Part shown: positions 33,718 through 45,324 of the stretch, piece after piece
Position numbering within the stretch: position 1 is the stretch's first letter
Layout of the letters: each line of letters begins with the position of its first letter
Source of the DNA: Sorghum bicolor
Lineage: Eukaryota > Streptophyta > Magnoliopsida > Poales > Poaceae
DNA length: 64,000 nucleotides
Reading direction: 5' to 3'
Assembly (NCBI RefSeq): GCF_000003195.3
Contig: NC_012878.2
Span: 57,164,629 to 57,228,628 of the forward strand
Notes under the pieces: generated by a model
Seen by the model: only the letters and a program-made list of their open reading frames with translations
Told to the model about the DNA's origin: nothing
Databases searched by the model: none
Made by a program: the position numbers and the translations under genes

Positions 33718-35046
33718 GTGGCCCGTTGTGCTGTATCGCCCGCTGTGGCCCTATCCCTATCCCAATCTTCATCTGTTATCTGTAACTAGCCAATGCCCGT
33801 ACGTTGCTACGGACAACAAAAGTATGTTAATCTAATTTGTTGCTCTCATAAGAAGAATTTTTGAAATAATATTGGCGCCAATAATGAAGTTAATGAAACA
33901 CATAATGTATTGATTTGCATCACTGGTATAAGTGGAAATGAAATGTTAAATGCACCTTGTCGAAATCCACCAAAATGAACATCTGCCAAACTCTATTACG
34001 GTTCGCTGCACCGCTTTGCTGCAACAACAAGCCAACAATGACACCAATCAACATTCCAAGAAATGCGGCCTTCTCAAGCTCCTAAACCCTGGCTATGGTA
34101 GTCCCTGTAGGTGAAGTGATCTAAAACTTTCAGTTTCAGGATATGATTGGTTAGGTGGATCAGCATGGGCCTAGCTGAGGAGAAGAACCAGGCCGAGCAT
34201 GACTAGCTTGTCCACGTGTGTTTGGTTTGCAGCCAGGCTACACTGTGCTACTAATTGGTTGGCTGACTTGTTGGTTGGATTGCTATGAGTGCACGGTGAG
34301 GTTATGACTGCCGTGAGCATTTTTTTCACGCGTCTGAATAACAGAGAATACAATCAAAACAACGAAGAATTGAGCTACCATTACTGCATACTTTCATGTC
34401 CCAAAACGGCAAAATCATTGTCCCCACACAACATAATTTCATTGGCTAAAACAAAGATTAGTGTCTATGTGCCTAAACAATAGTTATAACATAGTATTGC
34501 ATACATCCAGTTGAAAGCACACTTTCTTCATGTAGTGTCAGCGCATCCTCTCGATCTTAGCCATTTTTAGATGAGCTTATCCATCTTAACCATAGTATGC
34601 TTCCCTAGCTTTATTTGTTGTTATGTGCTATAACAAGCTCATATTTGGACCCCTTATAAAAATACACCCTGTGCACAGCAACCACTCAACTCCTATTGTA
34701 AATTTTCTTACCTAAATTTAGAGAACTGCCGGTGCTCGCGATGAATAGGCGCCTTTTATTAGACTTTTTCCCCAATCGAAGATGCAAAGAAATCATGCCC
34801 CTTCGAAGTAGGTTTCTCCAACTTAACCTGTAAAAAGACGGCAAAATCATGAGGAAAAATATCTCAGGCATACTGTAAATATATGTTTAATGTAATTGTG
34901 AAGAAAAATATCTCTAGATGAGTAGAAAATTCCAACTCTCATACTACCACTATTAGTATCAAGGACTAAACTCGCTTGTGGTAATTGTTAATTCTTTTAG
35001 CTACTACCAAAAATAGAAAATACACCGATGCTTGAATGTCAGCTAA
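33718..35046. other. Intergenic spacer with possible Helitron-like piece
   Basis: Around 33,787, ACTAGCCAATGCCCGTACGT then TGCTACGG resembles a phrase common in grass Helitron-type repeats, from memory and unverified. The rest is AT-rich with no gene. Short TTGGTTGG-type words occur at 34,255-34,282. Confidence 0.35.
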
Positions 35047-35265
35047 GGCCTTGTTTAGTTGATCCCAAGATTCCTTGTCACATCGAATCTTGCGGCATAT
35101 GCATGAAGCATTAAATATAAATAAAAACAAAAACTAATTGCATAACGAGACGAATCTTTTAAGCCTAGTTACTTTATGTTAGACAATGTTTGTCAAATAA
35201 AAATAAAAGTGTTGCAGTGTCAAAATCCAAAAACTTTTCAAAACTAAACAAGGCTTAAGAACTAC
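35047..35265 (+). mobile_element. M1 MITE
   Basis: The ends are GGCCTTGTTTAGTTG and AAACTAAACAAGGCT with TAA/TAA duplications. A short deletion follows the left end and another lies in the middle. Confidence 0.83.
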
Positions 35266-35504
35266 ATTCTAAATCGAACGATTCATGAATGTCATCTACG
35301 AACTGCACATGAACACATCTTGGTACAAGCAACGCAGCGCCACCAAACACATCGTTGGGCGCAATGTCCGCGCGCTGAATTAAAGATCCCATTGTGAATC
35401 CGTTGGTTTTCACACGGAGAGTGTTGCCGATCTGTATCTTGGACCATACTCCCTCCTTATCCTAATTAGATGGCGTTAAGGACATGAATATAATTACAAC
35501 AATC

Positions 35505-35712
35505 AATTGTAGCTTAGCTGGCCAAGACTCTGCAACCCTGAGCCCAGAGGGTGACGTTTCAAATCCTGGCAGCAGCAGCCCAAGGATACTTGCATCCAAA
35601 ACAGGCCTCACAAACATAAACGGTGTTCGCTCCAGAATGTGGCGGCAACCCAAGGATACTTGCGTCCAAAACAGGTCTCACAAACATAAATGGTGTTTGC
35701 TCTAGAACATCT
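35505..35712 (+). mobile_element. tRNA-derived SINE-like element
   Basis: A box A-like TAGCTTAGCTGG (35510-35521) is followed by box B-like GTTTCAAATCC (35556-35566) at tRNA-like spacing. No cloverleaf with a proper acceptor stem is evident, so this is a SINE head rather than a tRNA gene. Target duplications are not clear. Confidence 0.5.
35580..35707. repeat. 58-bp partial tandem duplication in the SINE-like body
   Basis: The segment CCAAGGATACTTGCATCCAA and what follows (35580-35637) recur at 35650-35707 with about five changes, a 70-bp period. Confidence 0.8.
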
Positions 35713-35799
35713 TCTATTTAGGATACGAAGGGAGTATATAGCTTGATATCAATTCTATTCTATGCTCGAGGGGAGTGGGACCAAGTTGCTTATGGAATA

Positions 35800-36031
35800 C
35801 TTCCTTCGTCTCAAAATAAGTGTTGTTTGTGCTTTCCGAGAAATAACTTTAACTAAACATATAGTAAAAATATTAATATTTATAGTACATAATTAGTATC
35901 ATTAGAAAGATCTTTAAGTCTAGTTTTTTAACAAATTTATTTTGAGACACAAATATTATATGTATTTTTTATAAATCTAGTCAAACTTGTGATACAAAAA
36001 CCTAAAACAACACTCTCTTGGACGGAGGGAG
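35800..36031. mobile_element. Stowaway-like MITE, intact
   Basis: It starts CTTCCTTCGTCTCAAAATAA and ends TTGGACGGAGGGAG with TA at both edges. ACAACACTCTC near the right end mirrors AGTGTTGTTTG near the left. Confidence 0.8.
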
Positions 36032-36068
36032 TACACTGCTACGCCATCACATCGTTTCACCAACCTAA

Positions 36069-36275
36069 GGCCTTATTTAATTCCTAATTTTTTTTAAGAT
36101 TCTCTGTCAAATCGAATCTTTAGACGCATGCATAGAGCATTAAATATAGATAAAAAAAATAAATAATTACATAGTTTGTCGATGAATCTTTTGAGCCTAC
36201 ATAGTCCATGATTGGATAATAATTACCAAATACAAACAAAAATGTTACAGTAGCCAAAACCAAAAAAATTTTCCC
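36069..36275 (+). mobile_element. M1 MITE, right tip lost
   Basis: It starts GGCCTTATTTAATTCC after TAA and ends at CAAAAAAATTTTCCC without AACTAAACAAGGCC. Confidence 0.72.
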
Positions 36276-36319
36276 TAGAAGTTGTACTATCTTCTGTGCA
36301 CAGCACACCATGTTGAGTT

Positions 36320-36640
36320 TTCTCCTAGAAAAAGGAAAAATAGAAGTAAAATACAAATCATGAAATAAAATATCATGAAAAGAATAATAAAAATACATGA
36401 AATAAAAATAAATAAATAAAACTAAAAGATATATTGAAGGTAAGAAATAAAAAATAATAAGTAATAAGAAAAGAAAACTAAAAAACTAAAAGAAACAAAA
36501 AATGAAAAGAATAATAAAAAATAACAGAAAAAGGAGAAAAATGAAATATAGAAATAAAATGAAGCACATAAAAGAAAAAGAGAAAAAGAAAAGAAAATTA
36601 AAAGAAAAAGAATAAAGAATAAAAACTAACGTATCTAGCT
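36320..36640. repeat. Long A/G-only-like purine tract
   Basis: About 300 bp are nearly all A and G on the + strand, with interspersed T (AATAAAA, GAAAAAGAGAAAAAG). The - strand open frame across it codes only F, L, S and I and is low complexity. Confidence 0.7.
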
Positions 36641-37242
36641 CCCGTGCGCATGAAGCACATAAAGGGAAAAAAAGAAAAACAGAAAAAGAGAAGGTGCTGT
36701 CGTTCACTCGCGGACCAGGTGGCGGGAACCCGAGCCTGAGCCGGCCGGGCGCGCTGGCGCCCCGCTCTCCGCTCACACGCGACACACACGGCTCGTCCTC
36801 GTAGCGAGCGAAAACGTCGTGCACTCGTGCTCGACGTGCGGTTCGTCACTTTGTACTTAGCCTCGGCCCGCGGCAGGCAATTCGCCAACTTCGCAGTCCA
36901 TGCGCTGCGGTGGGGTGGTGACGGGCGCCGCGTGTCGGCTTGCGCGGCGCGCCAGTCGCCACGACGGAGACATGGGGGCGGGGCGAGGCGTCCACGTCGA
37001 CTTCGCTTGCGGACTCGGCGTGAACGTGAAGCTGCCAAGGGCGCCAGAGCATCATGCGTCGTCCGCTGCCGACGTCACTACGCTCGCGCCCCGGTGGGAA
37101 CGGTGCGCCGTGGAGCCCGTGGGTCGCCGTCGGGTACCGGTAGAAAGCCGAGCGCGGAGCGGAAACTCCAAACCGCTTCGGCTTGCGGCCGCAGCCTTTA
37201 TCTTTCACCGTTCAACTTGCTTTAAGATTTGTGCGCCGGCTA
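36641..37242. other. GC-rich island without supportable gene
   Basis: It is sharply GC-rich after the purine tract and open in most frames. No known protein motif or splice pattern was seen. It could be a captured gene fragment or a relic promoter. Confidence 0.35.
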
Positions 37243-37473
37243 ATACACCCAAAAACCCAAAACTTTACAAGATTTCCCATCACATCATATCTTGCGGCAC
37301 ATGCATGAAACATTAAATAGAAATAAAAAAGATAACTAATTGCACAGTTTACCTGTAAATCACGAGACGAATCTTTTAAGTCTAGTTACTCCATAATTGG
37401 ACAATGTTTGTGAAATAAAAACGAAAATGCTACGGTGTCAAAATCCAAAAAGTTTTTAGATCTAAACAAGGCC
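37243..37473 (+). mobile_element. M1 MITE, left end lost
   Basis: It starts around ACACCCAAAAACCC and ends GATCTAAACAAGGCC. Confidence 0.72.
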
Positions 37474-38313
37474 TAACTCCCGCTTCACACTCTTCCCATT
37501 CTCATGCTGTATGTTTCTGATTTCCCATTCCCATGTTGTACTCCTTCCTTCTCACTCATCCCAAGCTGGTCGCCGCTCCCATCCAATGAAAAGACGACAG
37601 CACCTGCCACCTGCCTGCGTGTGCGTCCAGATCGTAAAATTTCTGGGGAGTCAGAGGCACGTTGAAGAAGTTGACGTCCCCACTTCCATCTTTTTATGTG
37701 TAGAGATTGTAACTGAGAATTTGTATACCTATCTAAGGCCTTTTATATTCGGAAAAAAAATCCTTTTTTGAGTCCCTCGCTTGTAAAAGGGGTGGCAGGG
37801 CTCCCTTATTTCTTCAACTCATGAGGGCTACTTTGGCAGCAGCCGATCTCGAAGGGTTCCCCGCGCCTTCCCCGGGCCGAGAAAGCACGTGCCAATTTTT
37901 CCCGAGCCAATCTGCGGCGCTCTTTGGAAGCCGATTCACGCCGCGACACAGACCCGCTTTCCTTCGTTTTCCACGCGAAAGAAATCCACGAGCCAGGACG
38001 CCGGGAGCATTTCCCCGATCAGCCACGCTCGCGCAACTGCACTGCTGCTGCAGTTGAGACGCGCCGACAGCAGTTAGGAACTCCCCTGACAGCAATCTGC
38101 CAAGTAACAGCAGAGAAATTCTCCCATACGTGGACACCTCCCCCGAAGTGTATGCGGGAATTAGAAATCCAAAAAAATCCACGTCGGGGGCAAACTTACC
38201 GGGGCTAATTTGCTGCTGCTGCCAAAGTAACCCTGAGTGGTGAGATGTAGGTCAGTCACCCGAACAATTCACTAGTTGACACTACAAATGGTCGACACAT
38301 TGCATACAACATA
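37474..38313. other. Intergenic spacer
   Basis: It contains a GC-rich stretch at 37,820-38,200 with overlapping frames and no recognised product. Confidence 0.4.
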
Positions 38314-38469
38314 CTCCCTCCCTCCCGTCTTAAATGTCGTTCGCTGAAGTATATCGTCTACATTCACAGCTCCTGGTATGCACCTGGACACAGCTGCATG
38401 ACGCATTCAAAGATTCCTTGTTGCACCTTGTTAAAAGCTAAAACGTCAGACAAACTGGGACAGAGGGAG
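38314..38469. mobile_element. Short Stowaway-like MITE
   Basis: It starts CTCCCTCCCTCCCGTCTTAA and ends AACTGGGACAGAGGGAG with TA/TA. It is 156 bp. Confidence 0.72.
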
Positions 38470-39493
38470 TATATAAGAGTGAAATAGTTATATGTATGGT
38501 AGGGACTAAAGCAATCCGTACAACTCTTTGTATAACAATGCCAAACCAAGCAGCAAGCAAAGCTACCCAGTCTTTTGGAGCCTTTACCAATTCTAGATCA
38601 AGCTTGGAAGATCAAACAGGCATCTCGGTAGTGATAGACAAAATCTTTAAGTATGGGCAATTTCATTGCTATCGCACACCTTTTTCTGTATTCCAGATTG
38701 CATAGTTATACCTCAACAATGTGTACAAGTTACATTGCCTGCCAAAAGCAATAATCTGTGACAGAATTTGGAAGGAATTATTCAAACTATTAGACACAAA
38801 ACTACTAATGACTCATGAGCTCTTCTTACCATCCCCACACTCAGAAAAACTGAATCAATTCCTAGAAGGCCTTCTTAGATGCATTGTTCACTACTGCCCA
38901 AGAAAATGGAGCAAGTGGATTTCAATATGGTACAACACATGAGGTTTGTGAAAGTTTCCTTTTGGTGTTGTGTGGTCACAAACCAAGAGAAACTGTGCAC
39001 TGTTCCTATATGGAACAATGGTTTAAAGAACGCGAACGGTTGTCTCAGGTGTTTGAAATGGGAGAATTTGTCACTTAAAAGTTGCACCAATAGTATAAGT
39101 CACCAACTAATAAATCAGAAGCAGGCCTTCAGATAATATGTACCCTACAAGCTTGACCGCAGTTGAAAAATAGTCTGACCTTTCGTTGTACATGTCTCGC
39201 AGTTGAAGAAACATAGATTACCTTCAACCAGATGCCAAGATCTATCATGTCTCGCAGTTGAGGAAACATGTGGTGCCAGGCATCGATGGAATTTATAACA
39301 CTGCACAAGTTACTGAATTTAGACCGAACTGTTAGGACAGTGTGCTGTCAAAATTTATCTCACATACCATACCAGCGTATATCAGGAACCACACGGAAAA
39401 CTTTCCACGAAAACATTGTCCAAACATCTTTCATCAACTACATAATAGGTAAATACAAAAAGATCTGCGTCGGAGGCGACACAATGCCACGCA
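38470..39493. other. Intergenic, likely includes the RLP24 3' UTR
   Basis: A direct repeat CATGTCTCGCAGTTGA occurs at 39,191 and 39,246. Short open frames at 38,496-39,136 have no recognisable product. Confidence 0.4.
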
Positions 39494-42400
39494 CTACTCT
39501 TCCATAGCATTATCTTCTGTCTGCTGCTGAACAACTTTGACCTTGATCTTTGGTTTCTCGACTGCGAGCTCATTGCTAATAAGCTTCTTCGGAAGCAAGC
39601 CGATGTCCTGATCCAGCTCCTTAGAATCTTTCTCCATCTCCTTGCGTTTACCAGGTTTATGTCTGTCAAAAGATGTACTCCATGTTAGACAGGAAAATCC
39701 TTGCAAAAATCAAACAGATTACAAAATGGAGTACAAGAACAAACCTGTTTGAAATGTGCTTCTCCAGGCGGTCATGCCTAATCTTTGTAATAAGTGGGAT
39801 GGCCTTCAGAGTTTGCTCCGTCAAATTGCGGTCATAGCGCTCAGGCCTGTTCCTCTTCCTCTCAAACTCAAAGGTAGCATCCTGGTAAATTTCAAAAAAT
39901 ATCAGTCATGGTTTGAATAGGAAGAAATATGACCTCCTCGATTATTACATGATATCAGAAACAACAAAGTGGTTACTAACCTTTGTCATGTCCTTGCCAT
40001 GCAATTGCCTGTATGCTTTTGTCCACTTAACCTTACGAGGATTTCTCTTCATCTTAAAATTTTTATGACACTTTGACCGGCAAAAGCGGAAGATCTGGCA
40101 AGAAGAAATATCCAATCACTCTTACAAGGTACCAACAAGATACAAAATAGAAACTACAAAATTTACTTTAAAGGTAAGAAAAGCATATGCATTGCCTTAT
40201 TTTGCTCTGAAGTATTCATGCAAAACAATTTTCAAAATAATCACTTAAACAGACTAGAAAGAAGATAAATTTAAACATTAAACTAAAAATCATAATTCAT
40301 GAGGGCAGACATAACATATCAGTCAAAAGAAAAATACAACAGCATATTTTACCTTTCAATTTTAATCCAGAAGAAAAATAGAAACCCTAACATCAATAAT
40401 CATCAATCAACAAAAGAATGTAAAACTGAAAGGTCATATTTAAACACGGTTAATGAAGAATATTTGTGAAGTACATAAACAAAGCAGTTTCATTTACATA
40501 TAGCCAGAATACAAAAGATCCATTTTTACATTCTAGGCCCATAAAATTTTCAAAGGTGTTGTTGTCGCAACTCGCAAGTACCAAAATACCATATTGTTCC
40601 TTAAAGAACAGTGGACACTACAAACAGATACACATTACATAGATCTAACAAGCAAGCCTACATGTTCTTCCATTGCAGACCAAGCAATGCGGTATTTTAT
40701 ATTTTCCTTGAATTCATCAAGGAGGCCACCGTCAACAGAATACAATAAATAACATTTATGAGAATCAGAAGCAGTACGTATAATCTTCGTTGTATTTCCG
40801 TTATCTTGGTAATCGAAATGGGGTTAACCCTCGGTTCGAAAAAAAAAGAAGCAGTACGTATAAGCATTACTGAATAACCAGGAATCCAGGATAACACAAA
40901 CGAATTAGAAATTACATGCAAAATGATATAGAAAACAGAATTATGCATGCTGGAACAGTACAGAACATACAAACGAATTTAGTTAGATCTTAGTTTTCTT
41001 TAAAGTAAAGTTAAATAGTCTAAGTCTACAAAACATTGAGTTATTGTAAGAATTATGCCACAATTGCATATCTTCTAGTAGATTCTGAATCTGAAATTGA
41101 ACAGATAAAAATACAGTCTAGTGCTCTGTTTGTCACTATACAGTATTAAACTCACTGACTACATCCACCAAGAAACAACAACAGTAGTAGGGAAAACCCC
41201 ATTGGACAAGGAGCAAATAACTCTTATGCCAAACTATCTCACAAATAAAGCAGGTAACTAAGGAGTTATAGCTGGTAGTCCCTACATTGCAAAACTTAAG
41301 GCATTGATAGACTTTGAGGCATGGTCTCAAAAACTAGATACTTAATTTCTTATAATGCAGTCCTTGCAGAAACAAAATTATAACCATTAGAAAATGCAGT
41401 CAAACATGAATCCAAATCCAATTATATCATTTTCACACCAACGAAATGAAAATCTGTTGAGTTCGGCTTAATGCACACAAGCCTGAGTTTAATGTGCACG
41501 AGGGCTTTATAAAATGAAGTGGAGACAATAGCTAAAACCACAAATCAATGCTGCAGTTACCATGCATGTAAGCTGCAGCCTGTAAGCCAAATAATTAGGT
41601 CAAGTTCCTCAAGTGAAGACCATATTTTGGTTCTAACATCTTTTATGCCAGGTTCAGTCCTTACAACAAGGCAATTCTATGCACTAAGCAATGCCATGCA
41701 ATGTGATTTACATTTACATCTATTTTTTTCGACGCGAGGTCAAACCCCATTTCCATTTCAGATAAAACGGAAATACAAGAGTCCAACTGAGCTGAAAGAA
41801 CAGATAGCGACAGCTAGAATCATAGACAACTAGAGGACCTATACTCTAACTCAGAGAAAAAGGACCATTAGATGAAGAAGATTACAGACGACTAGGAAAA
41901 CAGATCCAACAACGTAGACGAAGCAAATGCAATACAGTTTTTCGTTCCAGCTGCTCTTAACAGACAAACACAAAAGAGACCGTCATCCAGAACAGGTTTC
42001 ATGCAAAGATCTTGGCGATTCACTTACATCTAATTAGCACCATTAACCTTTTTTTTCCTACTAACATATCTAACTGGGTGACAGTATCAATTCTCTGAAG
42101 AGGGACACAGGCACCATTTGCCTAATTTCCTGTTTGACTCCCGCACAAACAAGATGATCACATTATCAGCTCATCCCTAAACTTCCTTTGCAGTAGAAGG
42201 TTCATTTCATAATAAATGAACTCGAAAAACAAAAAGGGGAAAAGGTTCTCTAACTTGCTTAGCAGTTCTACAGAAGATAAGGAAATGCTAAGGAGCCAGT
42301 TCTTGACAGGAAGACAGGACAATCCATTATTTATATCTTTATACATTAGTAAGTAATAGCTTATAGCTCAAACCAGCTGACCAGTCAAAGACAAACCGTA

Positions 42401-42839
42401 AGATTTTTATAGGAAACATATTTCCATTAACCTGTAGTGCTGCATATGTCCCCAGACAACACCAGATACAAAGTCAGAGGCATGGCCCATCCAACGTTGT
42501 GAACCAGAAACTAAAATATGCGATTGGGCACCAGAATCTAACACGGTCTCCAAATATAACCCAGGCAAGAAATTCATTCAACACAAGCAACTAACAGTTT
42601 GGATTCAGTAATGGCTCCATGACACGACCAAACAAATCAAATATAGCATATAAGAAGTTGTACAAAGTAATTGAATTCCAGGATAATGAAACCCAGGGCG
42701 CGCTCCTTGTGCTAATCAATCAAGGAAACCTACGAGGAAACAAGAAGAAGAGAAGTACCTTGGCGTCGTTGCGGACGAACTGGATTCCATGGCCGGGGTA
42801 GATGGTGGAGGAGCAGAACCAGCACTTCTCCAACCTCAT
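39494..42839 (-). CDS. RLP24: RLP24-type 60S ribosome biogenesis factor
   Basis: RLP24 is an L24e-family protein that holds the RPL24 site on pre-60S particles and is exchanged for RPL24 in the cytoplasm. My - strand model has 4 exons: 42839-42759, 40094-39981, 39881-39745 and 39662-39494. It totals 501 bp or 166 aa, and all introns are GT-AG. The zinc ribbon has C6-x2-C9 (KCWFC) and C32-x3-C36 ([12 protein letters not shown]). The next part, [16 protein letters not shown], is typical of L24e, and the family's C-terminal extension follows ([20 protein letters not shown], then an acid-rich tail). The extension separates RLP24 from ribosomal RPL24. Intron 1 is 2,664 bp and carries two LINE-like tails. 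Confidence 0.94.
40767..40863 (+). mobile_element. 63-bp LINE-like tail with 17-bp target duplication
   Basis: The duplication AGAAGCAGTACGTATAA at 40767-40783 and 40847-40863 flanks a 63-bp insert that ends GGTTCGAAAAAAA. This is a severely 5'-truncated retroposon in RLP24 intron 1. Confidence 0.85.
41726..41776 (-). mobile_element. Related LINE-like tail in opposite orientation
   Basis: The complement reads TTGTATTTCCGTTTTATC and GAAATGGGGTTTGACC, then TCGAAAAAAA, parallel to the insert at 40,784. Clear target duplications are not seen. Confidence 0.6.
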
Positions 42840-43003
42840 GATGCCGCCTTCCTTGGTAACGTCTTACGGGTCTCCCGATTGGCAGCAAAAATAAGAGGTT
42901 GGGTGATACGCGACTGCGGGCGGGCGGCCGACGAGCGGCGTTGGGTGAGCCGGCGGCTGGGGTGAGCGGCGGAGAGCACGCGCAACTGGCCGACTGCGGC
43001 CGC

Positions 43004-43085
43004 TAGGGTTTGGGCGAAGGAGGTGGAGAGCGAAGCTTATGTTGCTCTCTTGGTGGGCCGTAACTTTGGGCTGCCCCTTTGGGCC
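43004..43085 (-). promoter_or_regulatory. Telo-box and three site II motifs upstream of RLP24
   Basis: TAGGGTTT (43004-43011) is the telo-box AAACCCTA on the gene strand. TGGGCC (43054), TGGGCT (43067) and TGGGCC (43080) are site II motifs. Telo-box plus TGGGCY is the classic arrangement of plant ribosomal-protein and ribosome-assembly genes. The motifs lie 165-245 bp before the start codon. Confidence 0.75.
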
Positions 43086-44173
43086 AGGCCGATACCGCAA
43101 CGTGAAGGCCAGGAGGAACGCGGCTGGCTGGTATTCCCTTGACCACTTTTTGTTGAAACGTATAGAAAAGGCGAAAACCGACCACCGAACAGTTTGCCAG
43201 TTTTGTGACAGTTAAATTAAGAATGAATTTATAGAAAAAAATACCAATGTTTGCTACACAAGTTAGATATATGAAACTATATTACATGGTAAATTGAACT
43301 GTATTGATTCGATATCATAAATGTCGGTACGTTTTCTATGAATTTAATCAATTTTGCAGTAGTTTGAGTCTAACTGAATTATATGTCTTATTTTCTATGA
43401 CGGAGGGAGTATAAATTTAAATGGACATATGACTGATTTACATAACTTTTTATTAAATAAGTTTGGTTTGGTTAATTATTTAGGTATAACTTTAACCTTA
43501 GTCCTACTTCCATCCCTAGGTAAGGACGGGAATATAGGGTGAACCCTAGGTAAGGAGCCACAAAACTTGGGTTGCATGAGCTTGGAGCATCTCTAATAGT
43601 TCCTTTTAAAAAATATCAATTGATAAATTAATGAGTTTCTCTCAACTGACTAAAAAGAGCTGGGAGCACATTTGTTGAGTTTCTCCAACAAATTTTAAAA
43701 TCTCGCTCCTTAATGTAGAATGCAATTTTAAATAAAAATTCCAAACTATTTCTAAATCACTCTAATCACTTTTATACTTTCATTCTTTCTTAGACATTTG
43801 TATTGGAAACTCTATCCTATTCTTTAATCTTCTTCATGTTCTTCCACCTCTAGATTGACCGATCGATAAGCGCGTGTATATTTTTGCGTGATCAATCGAT
43901 TTTCCTAACAAGTACAAAAAGATCGAGAGATGATATATGGAGTTGTTGGAGACATTTTTTTTATAAATCTTGCGAAAAAACAACAAGATTGGAAGTGGGT
44001 TTGACAACTCTTGGAGACGTTCTTACACTGAAAAAGCAACACCACATGACTATGGGAAGAAATTACATACAAAGGTCACTCTAGCTTTCTCATATGTTCG
44101 TTTCCTCGAGACTCATATCACAAGTAGACTTTTTTTTGAAACCATACGGCAAAACTTTATTCATTTAAGATAG
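43086..44173. other. Intergenic with a Stowaway remnant
   Basis: GACGGAGGGAG at 43,400-43,410 is the right end of a Stowaway-like MITE whose left end is gone. GGAGCATCTCTAATAG at 43,581 resembles another small-element end. A T8 run followed by GAAACCATACGGC at 44,130 may be a reversed LINE-like tail. Confidence 0.4.
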
Positions 44174-44302
44174 TGTTGGGTACCATCAGTAAGGATATCC
44201 AAATTAGAGCAATAAAAAACGCAAAGGACAAAGCAAATTAACCACAATCACCCGGGCATGGGCCCCAGCTCGTCTGACTCCTGGGCCTCAGGTCCAAACC
44301 CC

Positions 44303-44560
44303 GACTCGCCCGACCCCTCAGGGCCTCGGACGCAAGTTCCGACTCGCCCGACCCCTCAGGGCCTCAGGTCCAAACCCCGACTCGCCCGACCCTTCAGGGC
44401 CTCGGACGCAAGTTCCGACTCACCCGACCCCTCAGGGTCTCGGACGCAAGTTCCGTCTCGCCCGACCCCTCAGGGCCTCGGACGCTGACACCGCCTCGCC
44501 CGATCCCCTCGGCCTCGGGCGTAAATCCCGCCTCGCCCGACCCCTTCAGGGCTCGGGCGC
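44303..44560. repeat. CTCGCCCGACCCCTCAGGG tandem array in the LTR
   Basis: About seven imperfect units of 35-45 bp contain CGCCCGACCCCTCAGGGCC, alternating with GACGCAAGTTCCG or GTCCAAACCCCG. The array sits upstream of the TATA box. Confidence 0.8.
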
Positions 44561-44999
44561 CGGACGCCGCTCCACCGGATCATCAAGACTTCCAACGCAC
44601 GGCGCCCGTACCCACGACATGACAGGCGCGGTGACTCCCATACCGCAGCAGGGCAGGGTGACGACTGTTCCAACCACCCTGGGCACTGCAACCTTACCTC
44701 TTTCACTGTGCGACCTTACCACTTTCACTGTGGTGTACTGCCTCACAGTAAAAGAGGAATGGGGAGATTAATCAGCATCACTATTTGCTGTCTTCTCCCA
44801 CTGTAAACAAGACAAGCAGCAGTATCGTCGACCCGACCCCCACGACTCCTACAGGGTTCGGTAACCCTCCACAGGAGCAGCCATGCTGTCAGCCATGCTA
44901 CAAGGACGGGGTGGACAGGCTCCTACAGGGTCGGGACTGTAACTCGTCCACTCGGCGGAAGAAGATCTGCTCTTGTAAATCTCTGTCTCCCCTTGAGGC

Positions 45000-45006
45000 T
45001 ATAAAA
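45000..45006 (+). promoter_or_regulatory. TATA box of the 1.15-kb solo LTR
   Basis: TATAAAA lies in GAGGCTATAAAAGGGGAGCC, a strong core-promoter match, about 830 bp into the LTR. Confidence 0.65.
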
Positions 45007-45324
45007 GGGGAGCCAGGGTTCACAAATAGGCTCAGGTTCACACATGCACAACCACTCTACTCATTCACAGAGCAGCGACCAGCACTCTGTCCACCACAAA
45101 GTCGAGACCTGGGACTTAGCCCTCTCTCGCAACCTACTTGTATCCCCCTACTACAAGCACCTTTGGGTGCAAGGCTATACAGACCCCGATCTCACTGGAC
45201 GTAGGGCATTCCAGGCCCGAACCAGTATAAACCCTCTGTGTCTCACTTGCATCACCATTCAGACCTGGGTAGTCACGCAAACTTATACTTGTTTGTGTCT
45301 AGACCACGAGTCTAGACGCCGACA

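Larger units (their letters stand above)
35449..35734. mobile_element. Stowaway-like MITE carrying a nested SINE-like insert
   Basis: It begins CTCCCTCCTTATCCTAA and ends TTAGGATACGAAGGGAG, inverted with two mismatches, and TA flanks both ends. Its interior is taken up by a tRNA-like element and a tandem duplication. Confidence 0.72.
44174..45324 (+). mobile_element. Solo LTR, probably Gypsy type
   Basis: The 1,151-bp segment starts TGTTGGGTACC and ends ACGCCGACA. A perfect 5-bp duplication GATAG flanks it (44169-44173 and 45325-45329). It holds a TATA box and a GC-rich tandem array, with no internal coding domain. The terminal words resemble grass Ty3/Gypsy LTRs; that assignment is an inference. 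Confidence 0.85.

Noticed and set aside
35510..35580. Possible tRNA gene
   Set aside because: Box A and box B words are present but no full acceptor stem or cloverleaf could be drawn; a SINE head explains it better.
36486..36824. 112-codon frame rich in F, L, S and I
   Set aside because: It is the complement of a purine tract; low complexity explains it.
36827..37225. Long frames in a GC island
   Set aside because: Open on both strands, with no family resemblance; left as unexplained DNA.
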